Shown: positions 42,889 to 54,596 of the stretch, piece after piece | How the letters are laid out: the number at the start of each line of letters is the position of its first letter | Numbering within the stretch: the first letter of the stretch is position 1 | Assembly (NCBI RefSeq): GCF_024227715.1 | Contig: NZ_CP100448.1 | Coordinates: 310,001-374,000, forward strand | DNA length: 64,000 nucleotides | Reading direction: 5' to 3' | DNA from: Halomarina litorea | GTDB lineage: Archaea > Halobacteriota > Halobacteria > Halobacteriales > Haloarculaceae | Position numbers and translations under genes: made by a program | The notes under the pieces: generated by a model | Told to the model about the DNA's origin: nothing | The model's database searches: none | The model's input: the letters and a program-made list of their open reading frames with translations, nothing else

Positions 42889-44397
42889 ATGCAACTCCCA
42901 CAGGCGCAGGTCGCGGTCCTCGAGGCCGCGAGCGCGAACGAACCGAGAACCGTCGAGGCCATCGCAAGCGAGACCGGCGAGTCAGAGACCGCGGTCACGC
43001 GCGCAGCCTTCGAACTACAGGACGCGGGCCTTCTCACCGTCGAGGAGTCCGTCGAGGAGTCCGCCACCATCACCGAGGAAGGCGAGACGTACCGCGAATC
43101 GGGCCTTCCCGAACTCCGCCTGTTCCGGGCCGCCGTCGACGCGGGCGCGGGTGACGAGGCCGTCTCGATGGGGCGACTCATCGGCGCGTCGGGACTGGAG
43201 GGAGGGGAGGTGGACATCGCGCTGTCGAACTTCGCCCGGAAGGGGTACGGCGAAATCGACAGCGGGGCCGTCCACGCCGCCGAGGCCGACCCCGACACAG
43301 ACGAGGAGGCCGCCGCCCTCGACGCCCTCGCGGCGGGCGAGGCGGTGGCGGAGGAGGTCCTCGCGTCCCTCGAACGGCGGAACCTCGTCGCGCGCGAGGA
43401 GCGCACCGTCCGAACCGTCGAACTCACCGACGAGGGGGTCACCGCCCTGATGGAGGGCGTCGAGGCCGCAGACACCGTCGGGCAGGTCACGCCGGAACTG
43501 CTCACCAGCGGCGAGTGGCGCGACGTGACGTTCAGCGAGTACAACGTCGAGGCGGACGCCGAGACGGTCACGGGAGGGCGCGAGCACATCCTCCGACAGA
43601 CCGCCAACCGCGTGAAGGACGTCCTCGTCGGGATGGGCTTCTCGGAGATGGACGGCCCACACGTGGACTCGGAGTTCTGGATCAACGACTGCCTGTTCAT
43701 GCCGCAGGACCACCCCGCGCGCACCCACTGGGACCAGTTCGTCCTCTCGGCACCCGAACGGGTGGACGAGGACGCCCTGCCCGCCGACCTCGTCGAACGG
43801 GTCGCGTCGGCCCACCGCGAGGGCGTCGGCGACGACGGCGAGGGCTACCACTCGCCGTGGAGCGCGGACGTCGCCCGAGGACTGGACCTGCGCGGGCACA
43901 CCACCTCGCTGTCGATGCGCTACCTCTCGGGGTACGCGGAGGGCGAACTCGAACCCCCACAGCGGTGGTTCTCCGTCGAGAAGGTGTACCGCAACGACAC
44001 GCTGGACGCGACGCACCTGCTGGAGTTCTTCCAGATCGAGGGGTGGGTGATGGCCGAGGACCTCTCCGTGCGCGACCTGATGGGGACGTTCACCGAGTTC
44101 TACGAGCAGTTCGGCATCACGGACGTGGAGTTCAAGCCCCACTACAACCCCTACACTGAGCCGAGCTTCGAACTGTTCGGCCGGCACCCGGAGACGGGTG
44201 AGGTGGTCGAAATCGGCAACTCGGGCGTCTTCCGACCCGAAGTACTGGAACCCCTCGGCGTCGACTGCGACGTGATGGCGTGGGGCCTCTCGCTCGAACG
44301 ACTGCTCATGCTCATGTACGGCTTCGAGGACATCCGCGACGTGCACGGGACGCTGTGTGACTTAGACCTCCTGCGGACCGTGGAGGTGGTTCACTGA
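42889..44397 (+). CDS. pheS: Phenylalanyl-tRNA synthetase alpha subunit
   Basis: 502 residues, the long archaeal/eukaryal type. N-terminal winged-helix repeats (about 1-190: QVAVLEAASANEPRTVEAIA, LEGGEVDIALSNFARKGYGE) precede the class II core. Core blocks are NDCLFMPQDHPARTHWDQF (motif 2 area), YLSGYAEGELEPPQRWFSVEK, FQIEGWVMAEDLSV and motif 3 AWGLSLERLLMLMYG. The TGA overlaps the pheT ATG (TGATG). Its leader region carries the mini-ORF and hairpin described separately. Confidence 0.96.
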   Translation: MQLPQAQVAVLEAASANEPRTVEAIASETGESETAVTRAAFELQDAGLLTVEESVEESATITEEGETYRESGLPELRLFRAAVDAGAGDEAVSMGRLIGASGLEGGEVDIALSNFARKGYGEIDSGAVHAAEADPDTDEEAAALDALAAGEAVAEEVLASLERRNLVAREERTVRTVELTDEGVTALMEGVEAADTVGQVTPELLTSGEWRDVTFSEYNVEADAETVTGGREHILRQTANRVKDVLVGMGFSEMDGPHVDSEFWINDCLFMPQDHPARTHWDQFVLSAPERVDEDALPADLVERVASAHREGVGDDGEGYHSPWSADVARGLDLRGHTTSLSMRYLSGYAEGELEPPQRWFSVEKVYRNDTLDATHLLEFFQIEGWVMAEDLSVRDLMGTFTEFYEQFGITDVEFKPHYNPYTEPSFELFGRHPETGEVVEIGNSGVFRPEVLEPLGVDCDVMAWGLSLERLLMLMYGFEDIRDVHGTLCDLDLLRTVEVVH

Positions 44398-46148
44398 TGC
44401 CCGTCGTCGACGTGGACCCCGACGAACTGCGCCGGCTGGCATCGACCGAGAAGGACGACGAGGAGCTCAAATCCGACCTGTTCGCCCTCGGGCTGGAGTA
44501 CGAGGGGGAGACGGAGGACGGCGAGTTCCAGCTAGAGTTCGCCCCGGACCGACTGGACAGGCTCTCCGTGGAGGGGGTCGCCCGCTCCCTGCGGTACCAG
44601 TACGGGACCGACAGGGGCGTGTACGTCCCGAAGACCAACAGCGCGGAGTGGGTCATCGAGGTGGAGGAGTCGGTGCCCGCAGAACGCCCGTACGTCACGG
44701 GGGCTATCGTCCGCGGACTGGACATGAGCGAGGCCGGCCTGGAGTCGCTCATCCAGTTGCAGGAGAAACTCCACGCGACGATGGGCCGCAAGCGCGCGAA
44801 GGGAGCCATCGGCGTCCACGACCTGACGATGCTGAAGGGTCGCTCGGCGCGCGACGACGCCCCGAAGTCCATCACCTACCGGGGCGTGGAACCCGACGGC
44901 GACACGTTCGTCGCCCTCGACAGCGACGAGGAACTGACGCCCGGGGAGGTCCTCGAAGAACACCAGACGGGACAGCAGTACGCCGATCTGGTGGAGGGCT
45001 ACGAGCGCTACCCGGCCATCTACGACGACATCGGCCTGTTCTCGTTCCCGCCGGTCATCAACGGCCGGCGGACGGAGGTCACGGAGGACTCCCGGGACCT
45101 GTTCATCGAGATGACGGGCACCGACCAGTGGACCGTCGACAGGATGCTCGCCATCGTCTGCTACGCGCTCGACGCCCGCGGTGGGCGCGTCGAGGAGGTG
45201 CGCGTCGAGTACCCCGAGGGCGAGGCGTACGACCAGCCGGCGCTCACGCGCCCCGACTTCGAGGTGGAGCGAAAGTCCGTCACCCACGAACGCGTCGAGT
45301 CGTTGCTGGGCCTCGATTTGGCGGAGGAGACGGTCGTGGACTGTCTGGAGCGTTCGGGACTGGACGCCGAGACGGCGGAGGTGGGAGACGACGAACTCGC
45401 GTACGACGTGAGCGTCCCGCCCTACCGGGTGGACGTCCTCCACGCCGTCGACGTCGTGGACGACGTGGGCCGTGCCTACGGGTTCAACGACCTCGCGCCG
45501 CGCTACCCGGACGTGAACACCATCGGGGGCCGCCACGAGCGCACCCGACTGGAGGACGCCGCCCGGGACGTCCTCGTGGGCCTCGGCTTCGAGGACATGC
45601 TGAACTTCCACCTCGCGAGCGAACGCGACTGCTTCGAGCGACTGGGCCTCGACGTGCCCGAGGGTGACGCGCCCGCACTCGACGCGCCACTCGGTGAGGC
45701 CCCGCCGGTGACCATCGCGGAACCGTACAGCGAGGACTACACGCTCGTGCGCACGTGGGCGCTCCCGTCGCTCATGATGGTGCTGGAGAACAACACCCAC
45801 CGGTCGTACCCGCAGGACCTCGCGGAGATCGGCCTCGCGGCGCACGTCGACACGAGCGAGGAGACGAAGACCGCCGAGCGCCGGACCGTCGCGGGCGTCC
45901 TCGCGCGCACCGACGCGGGCTACGAGGCGGCGAAGGGTCGCCTGCAGGCGCTCGCTCGGGCGTTCGACGTGGGACTGGAGACGCCCCCGACGAGTCACCC
46001 GACGTTCATCGAGGGACGCTGTGCGAGCGTCGTCCTCGACGGCGAGGCGGTGGGCGTCGTCGGTGAAATCCACCCGCGCGTGCTGGTGGAACACGACCTC
46101 GAAGTGCCCGTCGCGGCCTTCGAGTTCGACCTCGCGGCACTGAACTGA
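44397..46148 (+). CDS. pheT: Phenylalanyl-tRNA synthetase beta subunit
   Basis: 583 residues, short archaeal form without the tRNA-binding OB extension of bacterial PheT. It starts MPVVDVDPDELRRLASTEKD. A B3/B4-like editing domain (about 90-230: GAIVRGLDMSEAGLESLIQL), a B5 domain (YRVDVLHAVDVVDDVGRAYG) and a catalytic-like C-terminal domain (LGFEDMLNFHLASERDCFER, SHPTFIEGRCASVVLDGEAV) are present. It forms an alpha2beta2 enzyme with PheS and edits Tyr-tRNA-Phe. Coupled translation is indicated by the 1-nt overlap. Confidence 0.96.
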   Translation: MPVVDVDPDELRRLASTEKDDEELKSDLFALGLEYEGETEDGEFQLEFAPDRLDRLSVEGVARSLRYQYGTDRGVYVPKTNSAEWVIEVEESVPAERPYVTGAIVRGLDMSEAGLESLIQLQEKLHATMGRKRAKGAIGVHDLTMLKGRSARDDAPKSITYRGVEPDGDTFVALDSDEELTPGEVLEEHQTGQQYADLVEGYERYPAIYDDIGLFSFPPVINGRRTEVTEDSRDLFIEMTGTDQWTVDRMLAIVCYALDARGGRVEEVRVEYPEGEAYDQPALTRPDFEVERKSVTHERVESLLGLDLAEETVVDCLERSGLDAETAEVGDDELAYDVSVPPYRVDVLHAVDVVDDVGRAYGFNDLAPRYPDVNTIGGRHERTRLEDAARDVLVGLGFEDMLNFHLASERDCFERLGLDVPEGDAPALDAPLGEAPPVTIAEPYSEDYTLVRTWALPSLMMVLENNTHRSYPQDLAEIGLAAHVDTSEETKTAERRTVAGVLARTDAGYEAAKGRLQALARAFDVGLETPPTSHPTFIEGRCASVVLDGEAVGVVGEIHPRVLVEHDLEVPVAAFEFDLAALN

Positions 46149-46235
46149 CTGACCACGCGCACGCTTTTCTCGCGGTTCGTCCGTCTCACGGGTCGCCAAG
46201 CGTGGCGTCGAGCGTACGACTGGACAGCGGGCGGA

Positions 46236-47288
46236 CTACAGGTCGGCGCCGACGGCCTCCTCGACGGAGTCGAAGCCGTCCCGGTCGAGGCGTTCGAGGA
46301 GGCCGCGGTTGACGTCGCGCGCGAGCGCTGGTCCCTCGTAGACGAGTGCGGTGTACAGCTGGACGAGCGAGGCACCCGCCCGAATCTTCGCGTACGCGCC
46401 CGCGGCGTCCGAGACGCCTCCGACGCCGATTACGGGGACGTCGGTCCGTTCGGCGACGAAGCGCACCATGCGGGTTGCGCGCTCTTCGATGGGTTCTCCC
46501 GAGAGGCCGCCGGTCTCCGCGCGGTTGTGGTTCCGGAGGGTGTCGGGACGCTCCGTGGTCGTGTTGGTGGCGATGACGCCGTCGAGTCCGTGGTCGTCGA
46601 CGACCGAGAGCGCCTCCTCGATGGCGGGGTCGGTGAGGTCCGGCGAGAGCTTGACGAGGAGGGGCGCGGCGCCCGCGTCCTGAAGCGCACCGATGATGCG
46701 TTCGAGGTGCTCGCGGTTCTGGAGGTCACGCAGTCCCGGCGTGTTGGGGCTGGAGACGTTGACGACGAAGTAGTCGCCGCCCGCGGCGGTTCGCTCGTAG
46801 CTGTAGCGGTAGTCGTCCGGGGCGTCCTCCAGTGGGGTGACCTTCGACTTGCCGATATTCACCCCGAGGGGGACGGGGACGTCCGCGCGTGCGAGGCGTG
46901 GTCCGACGACGTCGGCACCCTCGTTGTTGAAGCCCATCCGGTTGACGAGCGCCCGGTCCTCGGGAAGGCGGAAAAGGCGCGGGCGCGGGTTGCCCGCCTG
47001 ACCCTCCGCGGTGACTGCGCCCACCTCGACGTGACCGAACCCGAGTGCGGCCAGCGCACCGGGTATCTCGGCGTTCTTGTCGAAGCCGGCGGCGACGCCG
47101 ACCGGGGTGGGGAAGTCGAGGCCGAAGACGCTCGTCGAGAGACGGTCGTCCTCGACGGCGTAGCGGTCGGCGAGCACTCCCCGGAGGGGTGTCGCCTGCA
47201 CGCCGCGGAGAAGGGCCTTGGTCGATTCGTGAGCGGTCTCTGCCGGAAGCCGGAACAGGAGGGGCTTCGCGGCGTCGTAGAGGTGCAC
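46236..47288 (-). CDS. pyrD: Dihydroorotate dehydrogenase (quinone), class 2
   Basis: 350 residues, membrane-associated class 2 form. The N-terminal amphipathic helix is YDAAKPLLFRLPAETAHEST. FMN-site segments are TPVGVAAGFDKNAEIPGAL and VGAVTAEGQAGNPRPRLFRL. The catalytic base Ser lies in VNVSSPNTPGLRDLQ, and the C-terminal phosphate loop is VIGVGGVSDAAGAYAKIRAG. It oxidises dihydroorotate with quinone. It lies 3 nt downstream of the AbrB-like gene and is probably co-transcribed with it. Confidence 0.95.
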   Translation of the reverse strand: MHLYDAAKPLLFRLPAETAHESTKALLRGVQATPLRGVLADRYAVEDDRLSTSVFGLDFPTPVGVAAGFDKNAEIPGALAALGFGHVEVGAVTAEGQAGNPRPRLFRLPEDRALVNRMGFNNEGADVVGPRLARADVPVPLGVNIGKSKVTPLEDAPDDYRYSYERTAAGGDYFVVNVSSPNTPGLRDLQNREHLERIIGALQDAGAAPLLVKLSPDLTDPAIEEALSVVDDHGLDGVIATNTTTERPDTLRNHNRAETGGLSGEPIEERATRMVRFVAERTDVPVIGVGGVSDAAGAYAKIRAGASLVQLYTALVYEGPALARDVNRGLLERLDRDGFDSVEEAVGADL

Positions 47289-47291
47289 GGT

Positions 47292-47492
47292 TCAGAACTC
47301 GTGTTCGATGTCCTCGTCTGGGTCGGCCTTCTGGATGATTATCTTGTTGTCGCGCACGCGCACGAACACCTCGTCACCGATCTCCATGCCAGCGACCGTG
47401 AGCTCGTCCTCGTGCAGGTTGAGGTGCACGTTGTGGTACTCGCCGTTCTCGTCTTTGGCACCACTGGGACTGAGCTTCTTCTTTCGCACCAT
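47292..47492 (-). CDS. Small AbrB/SpoVT-like protein
   Basis: 66 residues, MVRKKKLSPSGAKDENGEYH then NLHEDELTVAGMEIGDEVFV and RVRDNKIIIQKADPDE. The strand pattern (swapped-hairpin: exxL..xGLxxGDxVxVxxxxxxIII.) is that of AbrB/MazE-type DNA-binding domains. It may be a regulator or an antitoxin-like protein; no toxin partner is adjacent. A TATA-like CTTAAGTAT lies 35-43 nt upstream. It precedes pyrD in an operon. Confidence 0.75.
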   Translation of the reverse strand: MVRKKKLSPSGAKDENGEYHNVHLNLHEDELTVAGMEIGDEVFVRVRDNKIIIQKADPDEDIEHEF

Positions 47493-47624
47493 CGCGATAT
47501 CTTACTTCGCCCTTCGCCGTACGTGATACTTAAGTTTGGCGTGCCTCCGGTGAGAGTGGGTCGGCGAGCGGCGACGGGCGGAGTATATAAAGAAACGGTC
47601 AGCATCGGGTGGTTTTGAGGGATA

Positions 47625-47664
47625 TAGTTAAATAGAGTCATGTTTCACATTGACATGGAGGTGC
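47625..47664 (+). promoter_or_regulatory. Promoter and Shine-Dalgarno site of the MC1 gene
   Basis: TAGTTAAATAG (47625-47635) is a clear TATA box. GGAGGTG (47657-47663) lies 7 nt before the ATG at 47671 and is a strong anti-16S match, uncommon in this mostly leaderless gene set. Confidence 0.65.
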
Positions 47665-47670
47665 AAAACC

Positions 47671-47985
47671 ATGGCACGTAACGACGATGGCAAGCGCAAC
47701 TTCGCGCTGCGAGAAGCGAGTGGAACCGAATCGAGCGTGTTCTCCGGACGGACGCCCCGACAGGCCGCACTGAAGGCGGCCCGCCGCCTTGACCCGGCGG
47801 ACTCCGAGGACGCGGCACAACGAACCGAACTTCGCCTCCGGGAGAAGGGGACGAAGAAGGTCCACCACTACGAGGGGTGGGCGTGGGTCGAGGAGGCCCC
47901 GGACGACAAACCCGACTGGATGCCCGGACGCATCACGAAGGCCAACGTCTCCAAGCAGGGTATCGAACACCTCGAAGAGATCTGA
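47671..47985 (+). CDS. MC1 family chromatin protein
   Basis: 104 residues. The MC1 fold signature is GKRNFALREASGTESSVFSG, TPRQAALKAARRL and KKVHHYEGWAWVEEAPDD, ending WMPGRITKANVSKQG. MC1 is a monomeric DNA-bending protein of methanosarcinas and haloarchaea that binds and sharply bends DNA and four-way junctions. The preceding Shine-Dalgarno and TATA box suggest strong expression. It lies just upstream of the rRNA operon promoters. Confidence 0.93.
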   Translation: MARNDDGKRNFALREASGTESSVFSGRTPRQAALKAARRLDPADSEDAAQRTELRLREKGTKKVHHYEGWAWVEEAPDDKPDWMPGRITKANVSKQGIEHLEEI

Positions 47986-48093
47986 GGGCCTCGAGACACG
48001 GTTCTTTGCCGACTGCTCGCGAGCCACCGCTGGCGCTCTACGGCGACTGCGTCGTCGGAGGCGCACGACGCCGTACCCCCACCTACTTAGTAC

Positions 48094-48123
48094 GGCCGCG
48101 CGCGTACGTGTACACGCGCGGCC
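48094..48123 (+). terminator. GC hairpin between MC1 and the rRNA promoters
   Basis: GGCCGCGCG and CGCGCGGCC form a 9-bp stem with a 12-nt loop. It could end the MC1 message. Apart from this, the stretch 47986-48340 holds nothing I can identify. Confidence 0.45.
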
Positions 48124-48339
48124 CTCATCCGGCCCGACCGACCGTGAGCGCGGGGGATGACCTGCCGGCCTCCAGCCGCGCGACAGTTCTTACTCCCGAG
48201 CGGCCGGTGTCCCGTGGGCTGTACTACTCGCATCCGCCGGGGACTCGTAGGGAGCGCTTGGGATGTCACCAGCTGTCTTTGTGACTAACTTCCCATGGGA
48301 CTCTATTCTCATGAAACCGCATGACGGGGCGGCGATGGA

Positions 48340-48810
48340 ACGACGGCCTTTTACGTAACCCTCCACTCGGATAGGATGCGAAGAAGCGCGGGACGCTCCC
48401 ACCGGGGTCACCACGGTGACGCCGGCCGGGACGGCCGTGCGAGTCCGATGCCCTTATACGTGTGGGGGCGCTCGGATGGAATGCGAAGAACCGCACGACG
48501 GCGGCGCGATGCCCCGTCGAGCGGGGTTCGAAGCCCTTAAGTGGTTAAGGGCGCTCGAACTGAATACACGAAGCCCCGAACGCCTCCGGGTCGGCCGGAA
48601 CGGGCGTTCGGAGCGGTCCGATGCCCTTAAGTGTATGAGGGCGCTCGGATACGATGTGAAGAACGCGTGACGGCGGCGCGATGCCCCGTCGAACGCGGTC
48701 CGAAGCCCTTAAGTGGTTAAGGGCGTTCGGTTGTGATACACAGCGGGCGGGGGCAAGGACCCCTGCCCGGGACCGACGGCGGTTCGATGGGTTTATAGCC
48801 CCGAATGGCC
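48340..48810 (+). promoter_or_regulatory. Tandem rRNA operon promoters
   Basis: Repeated promoter cassettes are visible: around 48345 (CCTTTTACGTAACC), 48449 (GATGCCCTTATACGTGTG), 48530 (GAAGCCCTTAAGTGGTTAAG), 48619 (GATGCCCTTAAGTGTATGAG), 48701 (GAAGCCCTTAAGTGGTTAAG) and a likely last one near 48787 (GGGTTTATAGCC). Most are followed by GGGCG(C/T)TCG and an AT-richer start region such as GAATACACGAAG. Spacing is about 80-100 bp. Multiple tandem promoters before 16S are known in haloarchaea and allow growth-rate control. Confidence 0.85.
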
Positions 48811-48875
48811 TACGATTCGGTCCGAAGGAAATGAGGATTCCACCCCTGCGGTCCGCCGTCAAGATGGGATCTGAT

Positions 48876-48891
48876 GTTAGCCTTGATAGTT
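48876..48891 (+). ncRNA. 16S pre-rRNA processing stem, left arm
   Basis: GTTAGCCTTGATAGTT is perfectly complementary to 50551-50566, after the 16S gene. Further pairing (CTCGGTCGG and CGACGTCCGA with the downstream CCGACCGAG and TCGGACGTCG) extends the stem. It should form the bulge-helix-bulge cut by EndA. Confidence 0.85.
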
Positions 48892-48990
48892 CGGTGATAC
48901 TCGGTCGGTCGAGTATCTCCGACGTCCGATAGGTGCACAGTACATATCTGTACTGTGTTACCCGCCAACCCTCCCCCTTGTGGGGAGAAC

Positions 48991-50460
<1,470 letters not shown>

Positions 50461-50550
50461 ACAGACCCGGGATCAGGCTGTACGCCTGACCCACCTTGGC
50501 TCGGACGTCGGAACACGGGTTCGCCCGTGACGGCCGACCGAGCACTTCAG

Positions 50551-50566
50551 AACTATCAAGGCTAAC
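50551..50566 (+). ncRNA. 16S pre-rRNA processing stem, right arm
   Basis: AACTATCAAGGCTAAC, the exact complement of 48876-48891, ends 6 nt before tRNA-Ala. Cutting here would also free the 5' side of the tRNA. Confidence 0.85.
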
Positions 50567-50571
50567 AGGTA

Positions 50572-50643
50572 GGGCCCATAGCTCAGTGGGAGAGTGCCTC
50601 CTTTGCAAGGAGGATGCCCTGGGTTCGAATCCCAGTGGGTCCA
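50572..50643 (+). tRNA. tRNA-Ala (TGC)
   Basis: The acceptor GGGCCCA pairs with TGGGTCC followed by discriminator A. The anticodon loop CTTTGCAAG gives TGC and the T arm is GGTTCGAATCC. It sits in the 16S-23S spacer, the usual haloarchaeal place. It decodes GCA and GCG. Confidence 0.97.
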
Positions 50644-50784
50644 TGTTCACGGAGCGAGACCGGGTGCCTTAAGTGGCATCGGGCACTCGTTCCGATGAAG
50701 ACAGATGCACCATCCCGTGCAAGCGAGGATGGGAAGGGTCGACGCAGGTCCGTTTAGTCTCCGGACGTGTGTATGAAACCGTGT

Positions 50785-50820
50785 GTACGTGCGATCCAGG
50801 CGCTCACTGGACCCGTTCAT
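50785..50820 (+). ncRNA. 23S pre-rRNA processing stem, left arm
   Basis: GTACGTGCGATCCAG pairs with CTGGATCGCACGTAC (53795-53809), and TGGACCCGTTCAT pairs with ATGAACGGGTCCA (53774-53786). The unpaired bases between the two helices form the bulge-helix-bulge. Confidence 0.85.
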
Positions 50821-50848
50821 CGTGGTCCAGAGCATTATATTATCATCG

Positions 50849-53754
<2,906 letters not shown>

Positions 53755-53773
53755 TCATACTGCACTGTGACCC

Positions 53774-53809
53774 ATGAACGGGTCCAGGCGTTAACTGGAT
53801 CGCACGTAC
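53774..53809 (+). ncRNA. 23S pre-rRNA processing stem, right arm
   Basis: Complement of 50785-50820 as described there. It ends 53 nt before the 5S gene. Confidence 0.85.
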
Positions 53810-53861
53810 TCTGACCGACAGTGGTCCTTGACAAGACGCGGTTCGATTCCGCGCGTCGGCG

Positions 53862-54092
53862 TTAAGGCGGCCACAGCGGTGGGGTTCCTCCCGTACCCAT
53901 CCCGAACACGGAAGATAAGCCCACCTGCGTTCCAGCGAGTACTGGAGTGCGCGAGCCTCTGGGAAAACTGACCCGCAAGGGTGGCCAAGCACGGGCCGAG
54001 GATCGTGATCCGCAGTAGACCAGGGTTCGCCCCAGTCGACACGGAGATCGGTCTGTAGACGCCCGCAGCTGGTGGTTCGCCGCCATCCATTC
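53862..54092 (+). rRNA. rrf: 5S ribosomal RNA with large internal insertion
   Basis: It begins TTAAGGCGGCCACAGCGGTG, and normal 5S sequence runs through GCGAGCCTCTGGGAAAACT (to about 53968). About 105 extra bases then intervene before the expected GGTTCGCCGCCAT end. The total is about 231 nt instead of about 122. The insertion has its own helices (ACCCGCAAGGGT, CAGGGTTCGCCCCAG). Halococcus morrhuae has a 231-nt 5S RNA with a 108-nt insertion at this region, so this strongly suggests a related organism. The exact 3' end is uncertain by a few bases. Confidence 0.9.
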
Positions 54093-54109
54093 ATACCTTA
54101 TCCAATCAT

Positions 54110-54140
54110 CCGAGAGCGGCCGCACTGGTCGCTCTCTCGG
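54110..54140 (+). terminator. Hairpin between 5S and tRNA-Cys
   Basis: CCGAGAGCG and CGCTCTCTCGG form a near-perfect stem with an 11-nt loop, about 18 nt after 5S. It may be a terminator or a processing site. Confidence 0.5.
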
Positions 54141-54210
54141 TTGTCACACACGAGGAGCGGTCGCTGTAGACCGCTACCCTTATTCGCATCCTTCCAGTAG
54201 AGACATCTGC

Positions 54211-54285
54211 GCCAAGGTGGCAGAGTCCGGTTTACGCGGCCGCCTGCAGAGCGGCTACACGCCGGTTCAAATCCGGCCCTTGGCT
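54211..54285 (+). tRNA. tRNA-Cys (GCA)
   Basis: The acceptor GCCAAGG pairs with CCTTGGC, discriminator T. The anticodon stem GCCGC/GCGGC encloses CTGCAGA (GCA), and the T arm is GCCGGTTCAAATCCGGC. It is the usual last gene of the haloarchaeal rRNA operon. It is followed by TCTTCTTTCGAACC. Confidence 0.95.
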
Positions 54286-54596
54286 TCTTCTTTCGAACCC
54301 TCCACGAACAGCAGACGACGACGGAGGCGTTCGACCCACGAGTGAGTACCGGTCCACACTCGAGTTCGGTTCCCTTCGACGGGTCCTCGACGAGTGTCGG
54401 TCACCGTGAGAGGCGTCACTCCCCGCACCCCGGTCGACGCCCGTTACCGGGTGGCGTCCACCCCTGTGGAGGCCCGCTTGCCGACCACGAGTCCCGGGTG
54501 TGGACCGTATGCTCCGGTGTCCGTCCCGGTGAGCCGTGCGAGTCGTCCGCGCGCGGGAACGCAACCGATATACGCGGCGCTTTCGTCGCCTCATGT
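54286..54596. other. Gene-free gap after the rRNA operon
   Basis: 311 bp with no ORF of coding character on either strand. Only a TATA-like GATATACGC at 54567-54575, about 26 nt before the next ATG, stands out. Confidence 0.5.

Noticed and set aside
43015-46199. Long minus-strand ORFs (443 and 555 residues) opposite pheS and pheT
   Set aside because: Antisense to complete synthetase genes; His/Arg/Val-rich composition typical of reverse-frame reading of haloarchaeal genes.
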